From contig JAPDRN010000001.1 in NCBI GenBank assembly GCA_030247855.1, forward strand, positions 248,001 to 312,000: a stretch of DNA of 64,000 nt, written 5' to 3'. This DNA is from Knufia peltigerae. Taxonomy: Eukaryota; Ascomycota; Eurotiomycetes; Chaetothyriales; Trichomeriaceae. Below are positions 55,592-64,000 of this stretch, in pieces. The notes under the pieces were generated by a model. The model was not told the DNA's origin and ran no database searches. It saw only the letters and a list, made by a program, of their open reading frames with translations. The position numbers and the translations under genes were made by a program. Position 1 is the first letter of the stretch, and each line of letters starts with the position of its first letter.

Positions 55592-56927
55592 CTACCTACG
55601 AGAAATGTCAGGCGAGTAAAACACAGATGAAGAAGAGGAGTGCACATACTTTGGTGGGTTCTTGACGAAGCTGACGCCGGCCTCGATGTTGGTCTTGAGA
55701 CCCTTGATGGCTTCATCGAGGAGCTTCTTCTCATAGTCGTTGGCACTGCTGAGAATGTTGATGGCCTTTTCAGCTCCACCAGGCTGTCGAGATGTTAGTC
55801 TGGACAAAAGGGACAGGCATATTCTAAACTTACGCCGAGTTCGACAGGGACAGAGAAGTATTCGCAGCCAGTTGCCTTGGCGATAGCGTCACCACCCTCG
55901 ACACCAGGCAGGTAGACAAAGGTCGGCTCGACGATGCCCTTCTCACCCTTGGCTGCCTTCAAGAGAGACTCTGCGAATCTGAAGCCAGCGTATGCCATGG
56001 ATAGGGTTGCAGATCCAGCACCGTCTTTGGCCTTGACAACTTCATCACCTCCGAATTGGACACGGTTGACCAGTGCGTCGAGCTTGTCAGCAGGAATGTT
56101 CACTGATGGCTTGGCCTGACTGAACATGGGAACGATGGTGTTGCCGGAGTGTCCACCAACGACAGGGATTGTGAGCTTGCGGGGATCTTTCTCGCCTGTG
56201 ATCTCTCCGACGAAGGTCTGAGCACGAACGACATCCAGAGTTGTGACACCAAAGAGCTTCTTGGGGTCAAAGACACCGGCCTCCTTGAGAACTTCAGCGG
56301 CAATTGGGACGGTGGAGTTGACAGGGTTGGAGATGACACAGATGGCGGCCTTTGGGCAGTACTTTGCGCAAGCAACGATCAGATCCTTGACAATGCCAGC
56401 ATTGGTCTTGAAAAGGTCATCGCGGGTCATGCCCGGTTTCCCTGCACTTTTTGTCAGCCCCGGATCCGTTGTTCACATGACTGGATATAGAGAGATATAT
56501 AGACATACGGGGGACACCAGCTGGGATAATGACAACATCTGCGCCGGTCAAGGCTTGTTTCTTTGCTTCTTCCGTCTCTGGCTTCTCGCCCTTGAAGTCA
56601 CCCTTGGCAGCGACGAAGCCACCGATGTTCTGTGACGCAAGAGTTAGTTTGTTCTTTCGGATCGCTGGAACGGTCGAATGGATGGGGGGAGGAGAGGAGA
56701 GGACAGACGTACAGCGACAGAGGAGATGTGGGACAGATCGGCAGCGACGCCAGGTGTGTTGACAACATCAAAGAGAGCGAGCTCGTCGATGAGAGGAGAG
56801 ATCTTGCAAAGCAGAGACAATGGCTATGAAGGTGATTGTCAGTCGTCGTTCATGTAGCGTCATTGAATTTGGTTGACCTCACCTGGCCAATGCCACCAGC
56901 GGCACCGAGAACGACGGCCTTGACCAT
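55592..56927 (-). CDS. NAD-dependent malate dehydrogenase, cytosolic type
   Basis: Interconverts malate and oxaloacetate with NAD. Exons are 56927-56883, 56823-56713, 56629-56509, 56441-55834, 55783-55650 and 55595-55592 (340 residues). The protein starts directly at MVKAVVLGAAGGIGQ, the NAD-binding glycine loop, with no presequence, so it is likely the cytosolic enzyme rather than the mitochondrial one. DLSHISSVANIGGF, GVPRKPGMTRDDLFKTNAGI (substrate arginines), ICVISNPVNSTVPI, LDVVRAQTFVGE and VVGGHSGNTIVPMFSQ (catalytic histidine) are all present. The last coding exon is only G plus TAG. The intron before it (55649-55596, 54 nt) has no stop in frame, so retention would add 18 residues before the same TAG. 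Neither end carries a peroxisomal SKL-type signal. Confidence 0.92.
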
Positions 56928-57723
56928 GATGGAATTGGGTGAGGGGTAAATGAACTGCGACGAGGATCAGACGCGGACGTTTCCAACAGTGTTACTTGAC
57001 CTTGTTTACCTGAAGAAGAGATCTGACAAGAAGTTCAGAGGAAGAAAATGTGAAAGAGAGGTGGTTTTTGTAGAACTGTGTCAAAGGAAGCAAGTGAGGT
57101 AAAGGTCAACAAAAGCAAAAGCGGTCTGACTTGGTGAACAAACGTGACGAGCAGAGAGCAAAGATTCCCCGCCAAGCGAGAGCGTTTGCTGTATGGGTAA
57201 TAGAGGTAATCAAATGCAAGAAACCCCGCGTCAGTCCGCCTGGCCGGCTTGTTACCGTGTGCACCAATGGACGAGCTTCTAAGGACGAGTACAGGGTTGA
57301 TTCTACTCACGGAAGACGAGGCTACAGACATACACACGAGAATACTTCGGATGAGGCTTGACCTCCTTTTGGCTAGATTCGCATTTTTTTCAGTTCTTTC
57401 ATCATCTTGCCACTCGGCCAATGCTATCTTCGTCGAAGGAGATGCCTCGGATGCATTTCCAAGCTATGGAGCTGGAGCAGCATCCGAACCATGCCCGTAG
57501 AGGAACTGAGTTGAAAAACTCACACACACTGACTTGGGTGGATGCTTGGGAGTGAATCGAGAATCGTGATCCGGGGACACTACAGCTCTCCGAGAAAAGC
57601 ATGCTCTCACAGAGAGATCTTTTCCATCATCGGATGATGACCTCAGGAGCAGGACACCCCCCGGTCAACAATCGCTCACGAGCGAGGCCCAACTTTCCTT
57701 CATGCTGACAAGAGCGAGGGTGT
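56928..57723. other. Intergenic region, no gene seen
   Basis: About 800 bases between the malate dehydrogenase start and the end of the eL28 gene, both minus. Frames up to 128 codons exist but have no similarity. The dehydrogenase promoter must lie here. Confidence 0.55.
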
Positions 57724-58339
57724 TTATGCCTCCGTCTTCGTTGCCTTGCCGCCGCGAGGCTTCCGCTCTGGGGTATCCTTCTTCGGTGCCTGGGAGTACT
57801 TGAGGTTGCTGGCGCGGGAAACGGCAACCTTGTTCAGGTCACCACGGTATGATTTCTTGCCGACAGCGTCTGCGATGTTCTTGAAGATTCTATATATGAA
57901 CATGTTAGAAAGGTATTCTTAATTTTAACATGGCCGCCACCACCGTAGGGCATGGATAATGTTTCATCATGGATCTCGCTCACTTTCTGTTCGACGTAGT
58001 CTTGCCGTATGCGTGTGTGTTGTAGGCAGCCTTGGGGGTGTTTGACTTTCCACCCTTCTTGGTCATCAGCGTGACACCGCCCTTGTCGTTGGCCTGGACC
58101 GAGACGGCCTTGTCATTGACGAATCCCTCATGTGTTCGCGAGTGCTTGTTCGTGAGGTTGAAGGGGTCTCGAGAGAATTGAACACCACCGGCGCTGCTGC
58201 GCTTGACTAGGTAGGCATTGTTGCCTCCTGCAGAAGTGACAAAATCAGCCTTTGTTGCCTGCGACAAAGAACCCGGCAATGTGAACTTACGGACAATCTC
58301 CCAGATGAGGTCGCCGGAGACGTTTGAGACTTCAGACAT
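57724..58339 (-). CDS. 60S ribosomal protein eL28
   Basis: Large-subunit ribosomal protein of the eL28 (L28e) family, absent from Saccharomyces but present in most filamentous fungi. Exons are 58339-58291, 58227-57984 and 57889-57724 (152 residues). Splicing gives SGDLIWEIVR-GNNAYLVKRS, the conserved start, followed by QFSRDPFNLTNKHSRTHEGF and NDKGGVTLMTKKGG. The second junction yields TTSNRK-IFKNIADAVGKKSYRG, then a very basic tail. The first intron is 63 nt, a multiple of three without stop, so the unspliced frame stays open; similarity to the family shows it must be removed. Divergent from the eS1 gene with 275 bases between start codons. Confidence 0.93.
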
Positions 58340-58614
58340 GGTGACTGTGGAAGATGTTGGCTGTGTTGGACACTTTCACGAACTTTCGCAGATTGGAAAC
58401 AATGCGCTTTTGCATCAAAATTCATGGTGGGTGTATTATGTAATCGGCGCCAAGACGCCAAGTCCACCACCGAAAAGTGGAAGTCGCTGCGGCCACACAA
58501 CCACCAAAACTTGCAGGTCTTAAGTCAAAGTCCATCGACATTCTCACCACACAGCAAACTCGCGCCAGACACAAATCTATCTTTGCACTTGGAAGATAGA
58601 TCAAGGTCGCAATC
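58340..58614. promoter_or_regulatory. Divergent ribosomal-protein promoter (eL28 / eS1)
   Basis: Only 275 bases separate the two start codons, so both promoters and leaders overlap here. This arrangement would allow coordinated expression of a large- and a small-subunit protein. No canonical fungal ribosomal-protein motif was identified with confidence. Confidence 0.6.
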
Positions 58615-59562
58615 ATGGCTGTCGGCAAGTAAGTCAACCCGCCAGGGTCTTCGAGTGTGCATTGGGTTACCTCGAAGACGACTTTTGATTGTCGCATGTC
58701 AAAGATCGCAGGCTAACATCAGTTTCTTTCTTCCCACAGGAACAAGAGACTTTCCAAAGGAAAGAAGGGTCTCAAGAAGAGAGCCCAGGATCCCTTCACC
58801 CGAAAAGATTGGTACTCGATCAAGGCGCCATCCACCTTCAACCAGAGAGAGTATGTGGAAATTCAGAACCGCACAGAGGAGGGATCAACAAACTAACAAG
58901 ACTTTTATCACAGTGTTGGCAAGACTCTCGTAAACCGAACCACCGGTCTGAAATCCGCCAACGATGCCCTCAAGGGCCGAATCTTCGAAGTCAGCTTGGC
59001 CGATCTCCAGAATGATGAAGACCACGCTTTCCGCAAGGTCAAGCTCCGAGTCGATGAGGTCCAGGGCAAGAACTGCTTGACCAACTTCCACGGTCTCGAC
59101 TTCACCTCTGACAAGCTCCGATCCCTCGTCCGCAAGTGGCAAACCCTGATCGAGGCCAACGTCACCGTCAAGACCACCGACGACTACCTCCTCCGCCTGT
59201 TCGCCATCGCCTTCACCAAGCGCCGACCAAACCAGATCAAGAAGACCACATACGCTGCTTCGTCACAGATCCGGGCCATCCGCAAGAAGATGACCGAGAT
59301 CATTCAGCGTGAGGCCACCAGCGTCACCCTCGCCCAGCTCACCGGCAAGCTCATCCCCGAAGTCATTGGCCGTGAGATCGAGAAGAGCACGCAAGGAATC
59401 TACCCTCTCCAGAACGTCCACATCCGAAAGGTTAAGCTGCTCAAGGCACCCAAGTTCGATCTTGGTGCCCTGTTGGGTCTGCACGGTGAGAGCACGCAGG
59501 ATGACTCTGGCCAAAAGGTCGAGCGAGAGTTCAAGGAGCCGGCACCTTTGGAGAGCGTGTAA
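58615..59562 (+). CDS. RPS1: 40S ribosomal protein eS1 (Rps1/S3a)
   Basis: Small-subunit ribosomal protein near the mRNA exit. Exons are 58615-58628, 58740-58850 and 58914-59562 (257 residues). The four-codon first exon MAVG-K joins NKRLSKGKKGLKKRAQDPFT, and the second junction gives FNQRD-VGKTLVNRTTGLKS. Further family blocks are GRIFEVSLADLQNDEDHAFR, FHGLDFTSDKLRSLVRKWQT, DYLLRLFAIAFTKRRPNQIK and LIPEVIGREIEKSTQGIYPL. Length and ends match other fungal eS1 proteins. A short first exon directly after the ATG and a larger first intron are typical for fungal ribosomal genes. Confidence 0.96.
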
Positions 59563-60325
59563 ATTCGACACTATTTGGAAGCATGATTAGGTGATGATTA
59601 CGGTTTTCTTCTTCTCTGAGGCACCAAGGTTGAAGACAATCGGAAAAAAAGCAGACGAGGAGAGTCCGTTGCTCCTGGTTGCACTGTGCTATAGTGGCAG
59701 GACATGGATGAGAAAAGAGAAGAAAAGGTTATGCAAGTCAAAGGCGTCATGGGTAGACGATGAGGGTGATTTTTTGTGTTGTCTCGATGGACTTCAAATG
59801 GTTGTCCTTGCGATGCCCCTGATGTCGCAAACAGTAAGGACTGCATAACGGATGTTTTCATGCTACCGCTCGTAGAGATAGGACAGCATAGCATCTACCA
59901 ACAAAGACACAATTCACACAAGTTTAAAATGACCATTCGCATCGACCTACAGTGATATGAACTTGTTGATTGAGTACATTTTGACAACAGCCCGTCGATG
60001 CCATCTCTATAAGAGCCTCTTTCGCAGATCCTACAGGTTACAATTGGCTGGTCTCGTGGGACAGCCACAAACCACCGTCGCCATCTATCTATCTGATATC
60101 GAGACGCCTGTTACTCGTACTAGACCCAGCTGTATCACAATGCCCGACGACACGTGCCTACCTGGTCCAAGGTACATTCCGAAGGTGCCCCCCTGTCCAA
60201 ACCGGGAGGGCTCATTCAAAACCGTCTGCTCTGGCCAAGCACACCACCACAATGAGAAAAGTTACAAGTGCAGTTTAGCACGGGGGAATTTTTTTTTTGC
60301 TTCTTTTCCAATTGCACCCCATCCA
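59563..60325. other. Convergent intergenic region eS1 / alpha-beta hydrolase
   Basis: About 760 bases in which two genes terminate from opposite sides. A plus-strand frame (59957-60592) runs into the hydrolase gene on the other strand and is taken as its shadow. No other structure is seen. Confidence 0.55.
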
Positions 60326-61378
60326 TCATTTCTCGTCGACGACGCGAGTGATCCATTCGACCACGCCGGTCCGGAACTCCTCGAACTTTTCGCTCATGAC
60401 CCAATGGCCACAGTCGCAGTCCAGGAGCTCGAATTTCGGGAAGAACCTGCCTATGAGCGGGAGGGTGTCGTCGGCGACGTAGTGACTCTTGGTGCCACGC
60501 ACGACCAACGTCGGGCCTTCGTACCTCGCCTCGTCGGGGTCCTTGAAGGGGAAATCCGCCATGGCCGGCAACGCCTTCGCGAGGGTGTGTAGAGGTATGC
60601 GGAACCCGAGTTCCGTCTTTTGAGCGTGCCTGTGCTCGCCCTTGTGGTGGGTGTGATGTTCCGCCCCCCCGGCCGGTTTCTTGACGAGGTTCGTGAGCAA
60701 AAACTGTCGGATCGCCACGTTGGGCTCGTACTTTGCCAGGATCTTGTCGGCCTCGGATTGTTTCGTCATGGGAGGGTGGTGGGCCTCGATCTCGTGCATG
60801 GCCCGGACGTAGGTGTGGAAGTCGGACTTGAGGGCCGCGTCGACGGGGGCGTTGTCGACGGGGACCAGGGCAGAGTATTCGGTGGGCCGTCGCAGGGCCA
60901 TCGTCATGGCGACCTTGGCCCCCATCGAGTGTCCGATCAACGTGGGCCGCGTTATCGACTGCTTCGACAAAAAGTGTTCCACGTCGACCGCCATGGAGGT
61001 GTAGTCGTGGACGGGATTGTGAGGGGAGTCTCCGTGGTTTCGGAGGTCGAGAGTGTACACCGGACGAGAAAGGTCTTTGGCTAGGACTCTGCAAGGGAGG
61101 TCACAAAGTCAGTGGCCTGGTTTTTTCTTTTTTTGGTCCGCTCTACGCGCGAGAAATACAAGGTGTCGGTTAATTCCTTACTTACTCATCGTGCGATTGT
61201 TTCGCTGCGAGCCGAATAGACCGTGCATGAGGACGATGGGCGGACCTTTGGTGCTTGCGTCCGGAGCGTCATGTCGGTGGAAAGCGAGGTCGACGACATC
61301 GCAGCGTCGCTTGGTGGTTGAGAACAACCGTCGCGAGATGGGAGCGTACGAGGAGCTGGGCACTCGAGGACAGTGCAT
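60326..61378 (-). CDS. IMO32: Mitochondrial alpha/beta hydrolase, IMO32/ABHD11 type
   Basis: Serine hydrolase of the Imo32/ABHD11 group, mitochondrial proteins of which human ABHD11 protects 2-oxoglutarate dehydrogenase lipoylation. Exons are 61378-61182 and 61088-60326 (319 residues), with a 93-nt intron; the donor after ATG AGT AA is needed to yield NRTMSK-VLAKDLSRPVYTL. The presequence MHCPRVPSSSYAPISRRLFS is basic, serine-rich and fits mitochondrial import. PIVLMHGLFGSQRNN gives the oxyanion loop and LDLRNHGDSPH the conserved turn. GHSMGAKVAM holds the nucleophile, VVRGTKSHYVADD the acid and DCGHWVMSEKFEEF the histidine. A histidine-rich insert (EHHTHHKGEHRH) lies in the cap region. Firm family call. 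Confidence 0.88.
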
Positions 61379-61752
61379 TTCCAGCAGGCCCACAAATTAG
61401 GAGTGAGGGAGGGAGGGAGGGAGGGTAGAGGAGGGACTCGTAGAACCGTCAATTAGTGAGAGTAATGAGTCTGTCGAAAGGAAATCTATCAAGCTCTGAT
61501 TCACAGAGTGCTATACATGCTCCGTACTCGTATCCGGATAAGAAGTAATAATACAGAAATGTTTCGCCCTCTTGGCGAGTGACGTCGCTTTTCATCGGGA
61601 ATTTCGGCGGCGGTAAATTTCCAAGCTGTATGGTAATGTAATACAACCGCAGCCTCGTTACCGGAAACAGTCTTTTGTGCCACCGTGAAGGATCCCGGGT
61701 ATCTGGATATACAAATGGTACGAATACCATTAATCGGATATCATATCGTCAA
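61379..61752. other. Intergenic region between IMO32-like and MSW1-like genes
   Basis: About 370 bases upstream of the hydrolase and downstream of the synthetase, both minus. It contains a (GGGA)n tract, listed separately, and no coding frame. Confidence 0.55.
61405..61425. repeat. (GGGA)n purine tract upstream of the IMO32-like gene
   Basis: Five tandem GGGA units, read on the gene strand as a CCCT polypyrimidine tract about 30-50 bases before the start codon. CT-rich tracts in this position are common in fungal promoters near transcription starts, so a core-promoter role is plausible. Confidence 0.7.
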
Positions 61753-63441
61753 TCATTGTGGTTTAGTGGTCTCCGGCTCGTCCACCTGCGAGGATTGCTT
61801 GTTGAGCCCTGCCAATGCTTCTTGAATAGCATCCGCTGTTCCCTCCTTGGTCGTAATGTATCGTATCGTAGTGTTTGAATCTTCTGCGATGGTGTTATCC
61901 GTACCCGACTCCCTGATCATTTCCCGATCCCACATGTTGGACGAGGCACAAAACGATTCTAGACCCAGGGAGTTTTTGACCGACCTCATGGTCCGTATGG
62001 CGACCCGTCGGGCCTTCTTAGCCCCTTCTTCGGCCTCAATGTTGAGAGTTTGATTCGAAGGGTCCATGAGCTCTTCAAACCTATCATGCACTCCTTCCAA
62101 GCACTGGCAAACATTGTCCGCCACCATTTCCTTGAACGCCCGCATCGTCATGTTTTCGAGGTCCTTTGCGATGGCCTCCGGGGCTAGACTGAGAGAGGTC
62201 ACGTTCCGAAGTATGTCGACCAAATTTGAGACGCCGGGTCTTTTGTCAATGTCATAGCTTATCCCTGGTTCCGAATCGGTCACGGCGCCCTTGATCTTTG
62301 CGTGGATCTCTTCGCGTGTGTCGGTGATGAGGATGCGTGATTTCGGGTCCGGGTCGGATTTGGACATCTTTTGCGTCGGCCGTTTCAGCGACATGATCCG
62401 TTGAGCGGCAGCTGCGATGCGCTTTGTGAGAAAGAAATGTCAACGAGAAGGGATCCTTGCAATAACTTACACAGCGCCGGCCAGGGTACTCTGAAGACGT
62501 TACCGCCACTTTCAGGCCTGGATCTGACATGAGAATTGAAGCTTCTAGCCAGTGACCTAGCAAATTCGATATGTTGTAACTGGTCGGCACCAACGGGTAC
62601 CAAGGTTGCTCTGAATAGTTGTCAGTGTGTGGTGATACGCCCGAAAATGACTCACTCACTGATATAGCAAGATATCAGCCGCCTGAAGAACGGGATAGGA
62701 GAATAGGCCAAGCTTTAGCTTTGCCGTAGCTTCGTCGCTGTGCAAGTCTGCATCGTCCGACAGATTTAATTTACTCTGCGCGTCCATGTTAGTGATTCTT
62801 GTTTCTAGAGACGTGGATGAAGCACACTCCTCACCTTCCATTGGGTCATGCGGGAAAGATAGCCCGTCGATGCAATGGTGCTCAAGATCCACATTAACTC
62901 AGTGTGTGCTGTTACCTGCGAGCACGGTTAACTCCGGAAATCTCGTCGAGTTCCCAAGGAAGGCTTGACTTGCATCAGATTGAAAGAATAGAGTAGTCTG
63001 CTGAGTGTTTTGAAGACCAATAGCCATCAAGGAAGCATACGACTCCCTCCTCAGCTGTCTGCGCACATGGCCTGGGACATCTGACGACGTCAAGGCGTGC
63101 AAGTCCACCACGGAAAAGAACTGGTCGTGCTTTGTGTCGCCTAGTAGCTTTGTATTCGCCGAACTGTCGTGCAGCAATTTCCATTGACGAAGAGCCCCTA
63201 GATAATTGCCCAGATGCGGCACACCTGTGGGCTGGATTCCCGAGAAAACTCTCCTTCTCTGCAGTAGAGTGCGTTCGTGTTGTTCGGGACTGTTCTCATC
63301 GCTGTCCCACTGACCTCGCACTGGCTTGCCTTCCAGCCATTCCTGTGGTGGCCGTAGGGGTGCCTCGCTGTAGCATCTACAACAAAGATTCCGCCATTTC
63401 AATAATCCATGTCGTCGCGCCAAACGGCTGCCTGAGATCAT
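61753..63441 (-). CDS. MSW1: Mitochondrial tryptophanyl-tRNA synthetase
   Basis: Class I synthetase charging mitochondrial tRNA-Trp. Exons are 63441-62970, 62908-62835, 62775-62660, 62610-62471 and 62411-61753 (486 residues). The joins restore FFQSDATHTELMWILSTIAS, MTQWK-SKLNLSDDADL, DILLYQATLVPVGADQLQHI and VPWPALSAAAQRIMSLKRPT. The HIGH-type motif is PTGVPHLGNYLGA (about 71-83), and the KMSKS loop QKMSKSDPD starts near 280. The start MISGSRLARRHGLLKWRNLC is basic and arginine-rich, as expected for mitochondrial import. The C-terminal 100 residues extend past the core with a TKEGTADAIQEALAGL helix and polar tail. Firm call as bacterial-type, organellar WRS. Confidence 0.9.
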
Positions 63442-63831
63442 CGCATAAATCAAAAATGAGTGCACACGTGCAAATGACACGCTCGGACTTTGATGGATGG
63501 AGCAATGAATGATAGTCTTGAGGTAGCGGTTGAAGCTAAGGTACAGAAGAAATTCATGAGACCGAATTGCAAGCCAAGAGCTGGTATTTTTGCCCCCAAT
63601 ACGGTAAATTACGGTCACTTCTAACGCTTACTACAAACAGTACGGAGTCTGCCCGAATACCACTTTACCTACGACTACTAATGTACCGGCACATCAGCTT
63701 CAGCCTCAACCTTTTCAATGATGGAAGCTCCCCTGTGACCCCTTGCATCTACCTTGTCTGCTGTGATAGTATTCATCTGATCAACCTATGGTCGCCAAGT
63801 CCAACAAATCTCCCGAGAAAGCGCATCCAAC
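63442..63831. other. Divergent promoter region, MSW1-like / HET-like
   Basis: About 390 bases between two start codons facing away from each other. It contains a TACGGAGT element near 63640. No coding frame is supported. Confidence 0.5.
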
Positions 63832-64000
63832 ATGATGAACCTGGTGCAGAGACTACGGCAACCCTGCCAATGCTGCACTAATGTCGTTCGGCTCAACGAG
63901 TGGCCCTATGCCAGCTTATATGATTTCGAAGAAGCGGCCAACAAAGGTTGTCCGAGGTGCTCAATCATCGTAGCCGGTATCGGCGAATTCTCTCGTCGAT
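63832..64000 (+). CDS. N-terminus of a HET-like (heterokaryon incompatibility) protein, cut by the window edge
   Basis: An ATG frame from 63832 (second Met at 63835) stays open to the window end, giving 56 codons. It begins MMNLVQRLRQPCQCCTNVV, then WPYASLYDFEEAANKGCPRC and SIIVAGIGEFSRR. A short cysteine pair followed by L-x-DFEEAA-x-KGCPRC-x-I matches the head of many fungal HET-domain proteins, where a C-x2-C element and a GCPLC-type element precede the HET domain. The HET domain itself would be beyond the window, so the call is tentative. Confidence 0.45.
   Translation, partial: MMNLVQRLRQPCQCCTNVVRLNEWPYASLYDFEEAANKGCPRCSIIVAGIGEFSRR

Noticed and set aside
55592..55650. Peroxisomal targeting isoform of malate dehydrogenase
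   Set aside because: Spliced end (PPK), retained-intron end (SRR) and the in-frame stretch beyond the stop (ending KTP) do not give a canonical SKL-type signal.
60216..61094. 292-codon minus-strand frame overlapping the IMO32-like gene
   Set aside because: It is in another phase of the same strand, rich in proline and arginine, while the alternative frame has all alpha/beta hydrolase motifs.

Overview
The window is nuclear DNA from a filamentous ascomycete (Pezizomycotina). The evidence is many short spliceosomal introns (mostly 45-75 nt, GT...AG, with CTAAC/CTGAC-like branch sites), long single-exon genes next to multi-exon ones, and proteins typical of this group: an LSD1-type demethylase with an HMG box, DHA2 and Dal5-type transporters, a Zn2Cys6 regulator, Mso1, Sec16 and a HET-like protein. 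The gene set resembles Eurotiomycetes, perhaps Chaetothyriales, but no single feature proves the order. Exon models were built by hand: splice sites were accepted only when the reading frame closed and protein-family continuity was restored. All multi-exon models listed close to whole codons.

Left end (0.6-11 kb): a TRM61-like, probably mitochondrial tRNA m1A methyltransferase; a Dcr2-like metallophosphatase whose start codon overlaps the stop of a minimal uORF; an OXNAD1-like flavin/NAD oxidoreductase; and an LSD1/HdmA-type histone demethylase.

Accessory-looking stretch (11.4-27.8 kb): a PPOX-like split-barrel protein with a C-terminal membrane helix, a lactonase-type metallo-beta-lactamase divergent from a DHA2 transporter, a Zn2Cys6 factor convergent with that transporter, a secreted arylsulfotransferase-like protein divergent from a VBA-type transporter, and a Dal5-type transporter. 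Together they look like a catabolic/transport neighbourhood rather than a classical biosynthetic cluster: there is no PKS, NRPS or terpene synthase.

Middle and right (28.4-55.1 kb): an unusual concentration of secretory-pathway genes: YIF1, MSO1, the flippase NEO1 and the COPII scaffold SEC16 (NEO1 and SEC16 share a 675-bp divergent promoter), and the TRAPP subunit TRS33. It is interrupted by a 6.4-kb stretch with no supportable gene (29.65-36.04 kb), a small orphan gene, and a lone COMT-like O-methyltransferase.

Right end (55.6-64 kb): a cytosolic-type malate dehydrogenase, a divergent ribosomal-protein pair (eL28 and eS1), a mitochondrial alpha/beta hydrolase (IMO32/ABHD11 type), a mitochondrial tryptophanyl-tRNA synthetase, and the first 56 codons of a HET-like protein running off the window.

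Three introns (in the TRM61-like, eL28 and MDH genes) are multiples of three without stop codons, so retention would give in-frame longer proteins. No transposon, CRISPR array, rRNA or convincing tRNA was seen.
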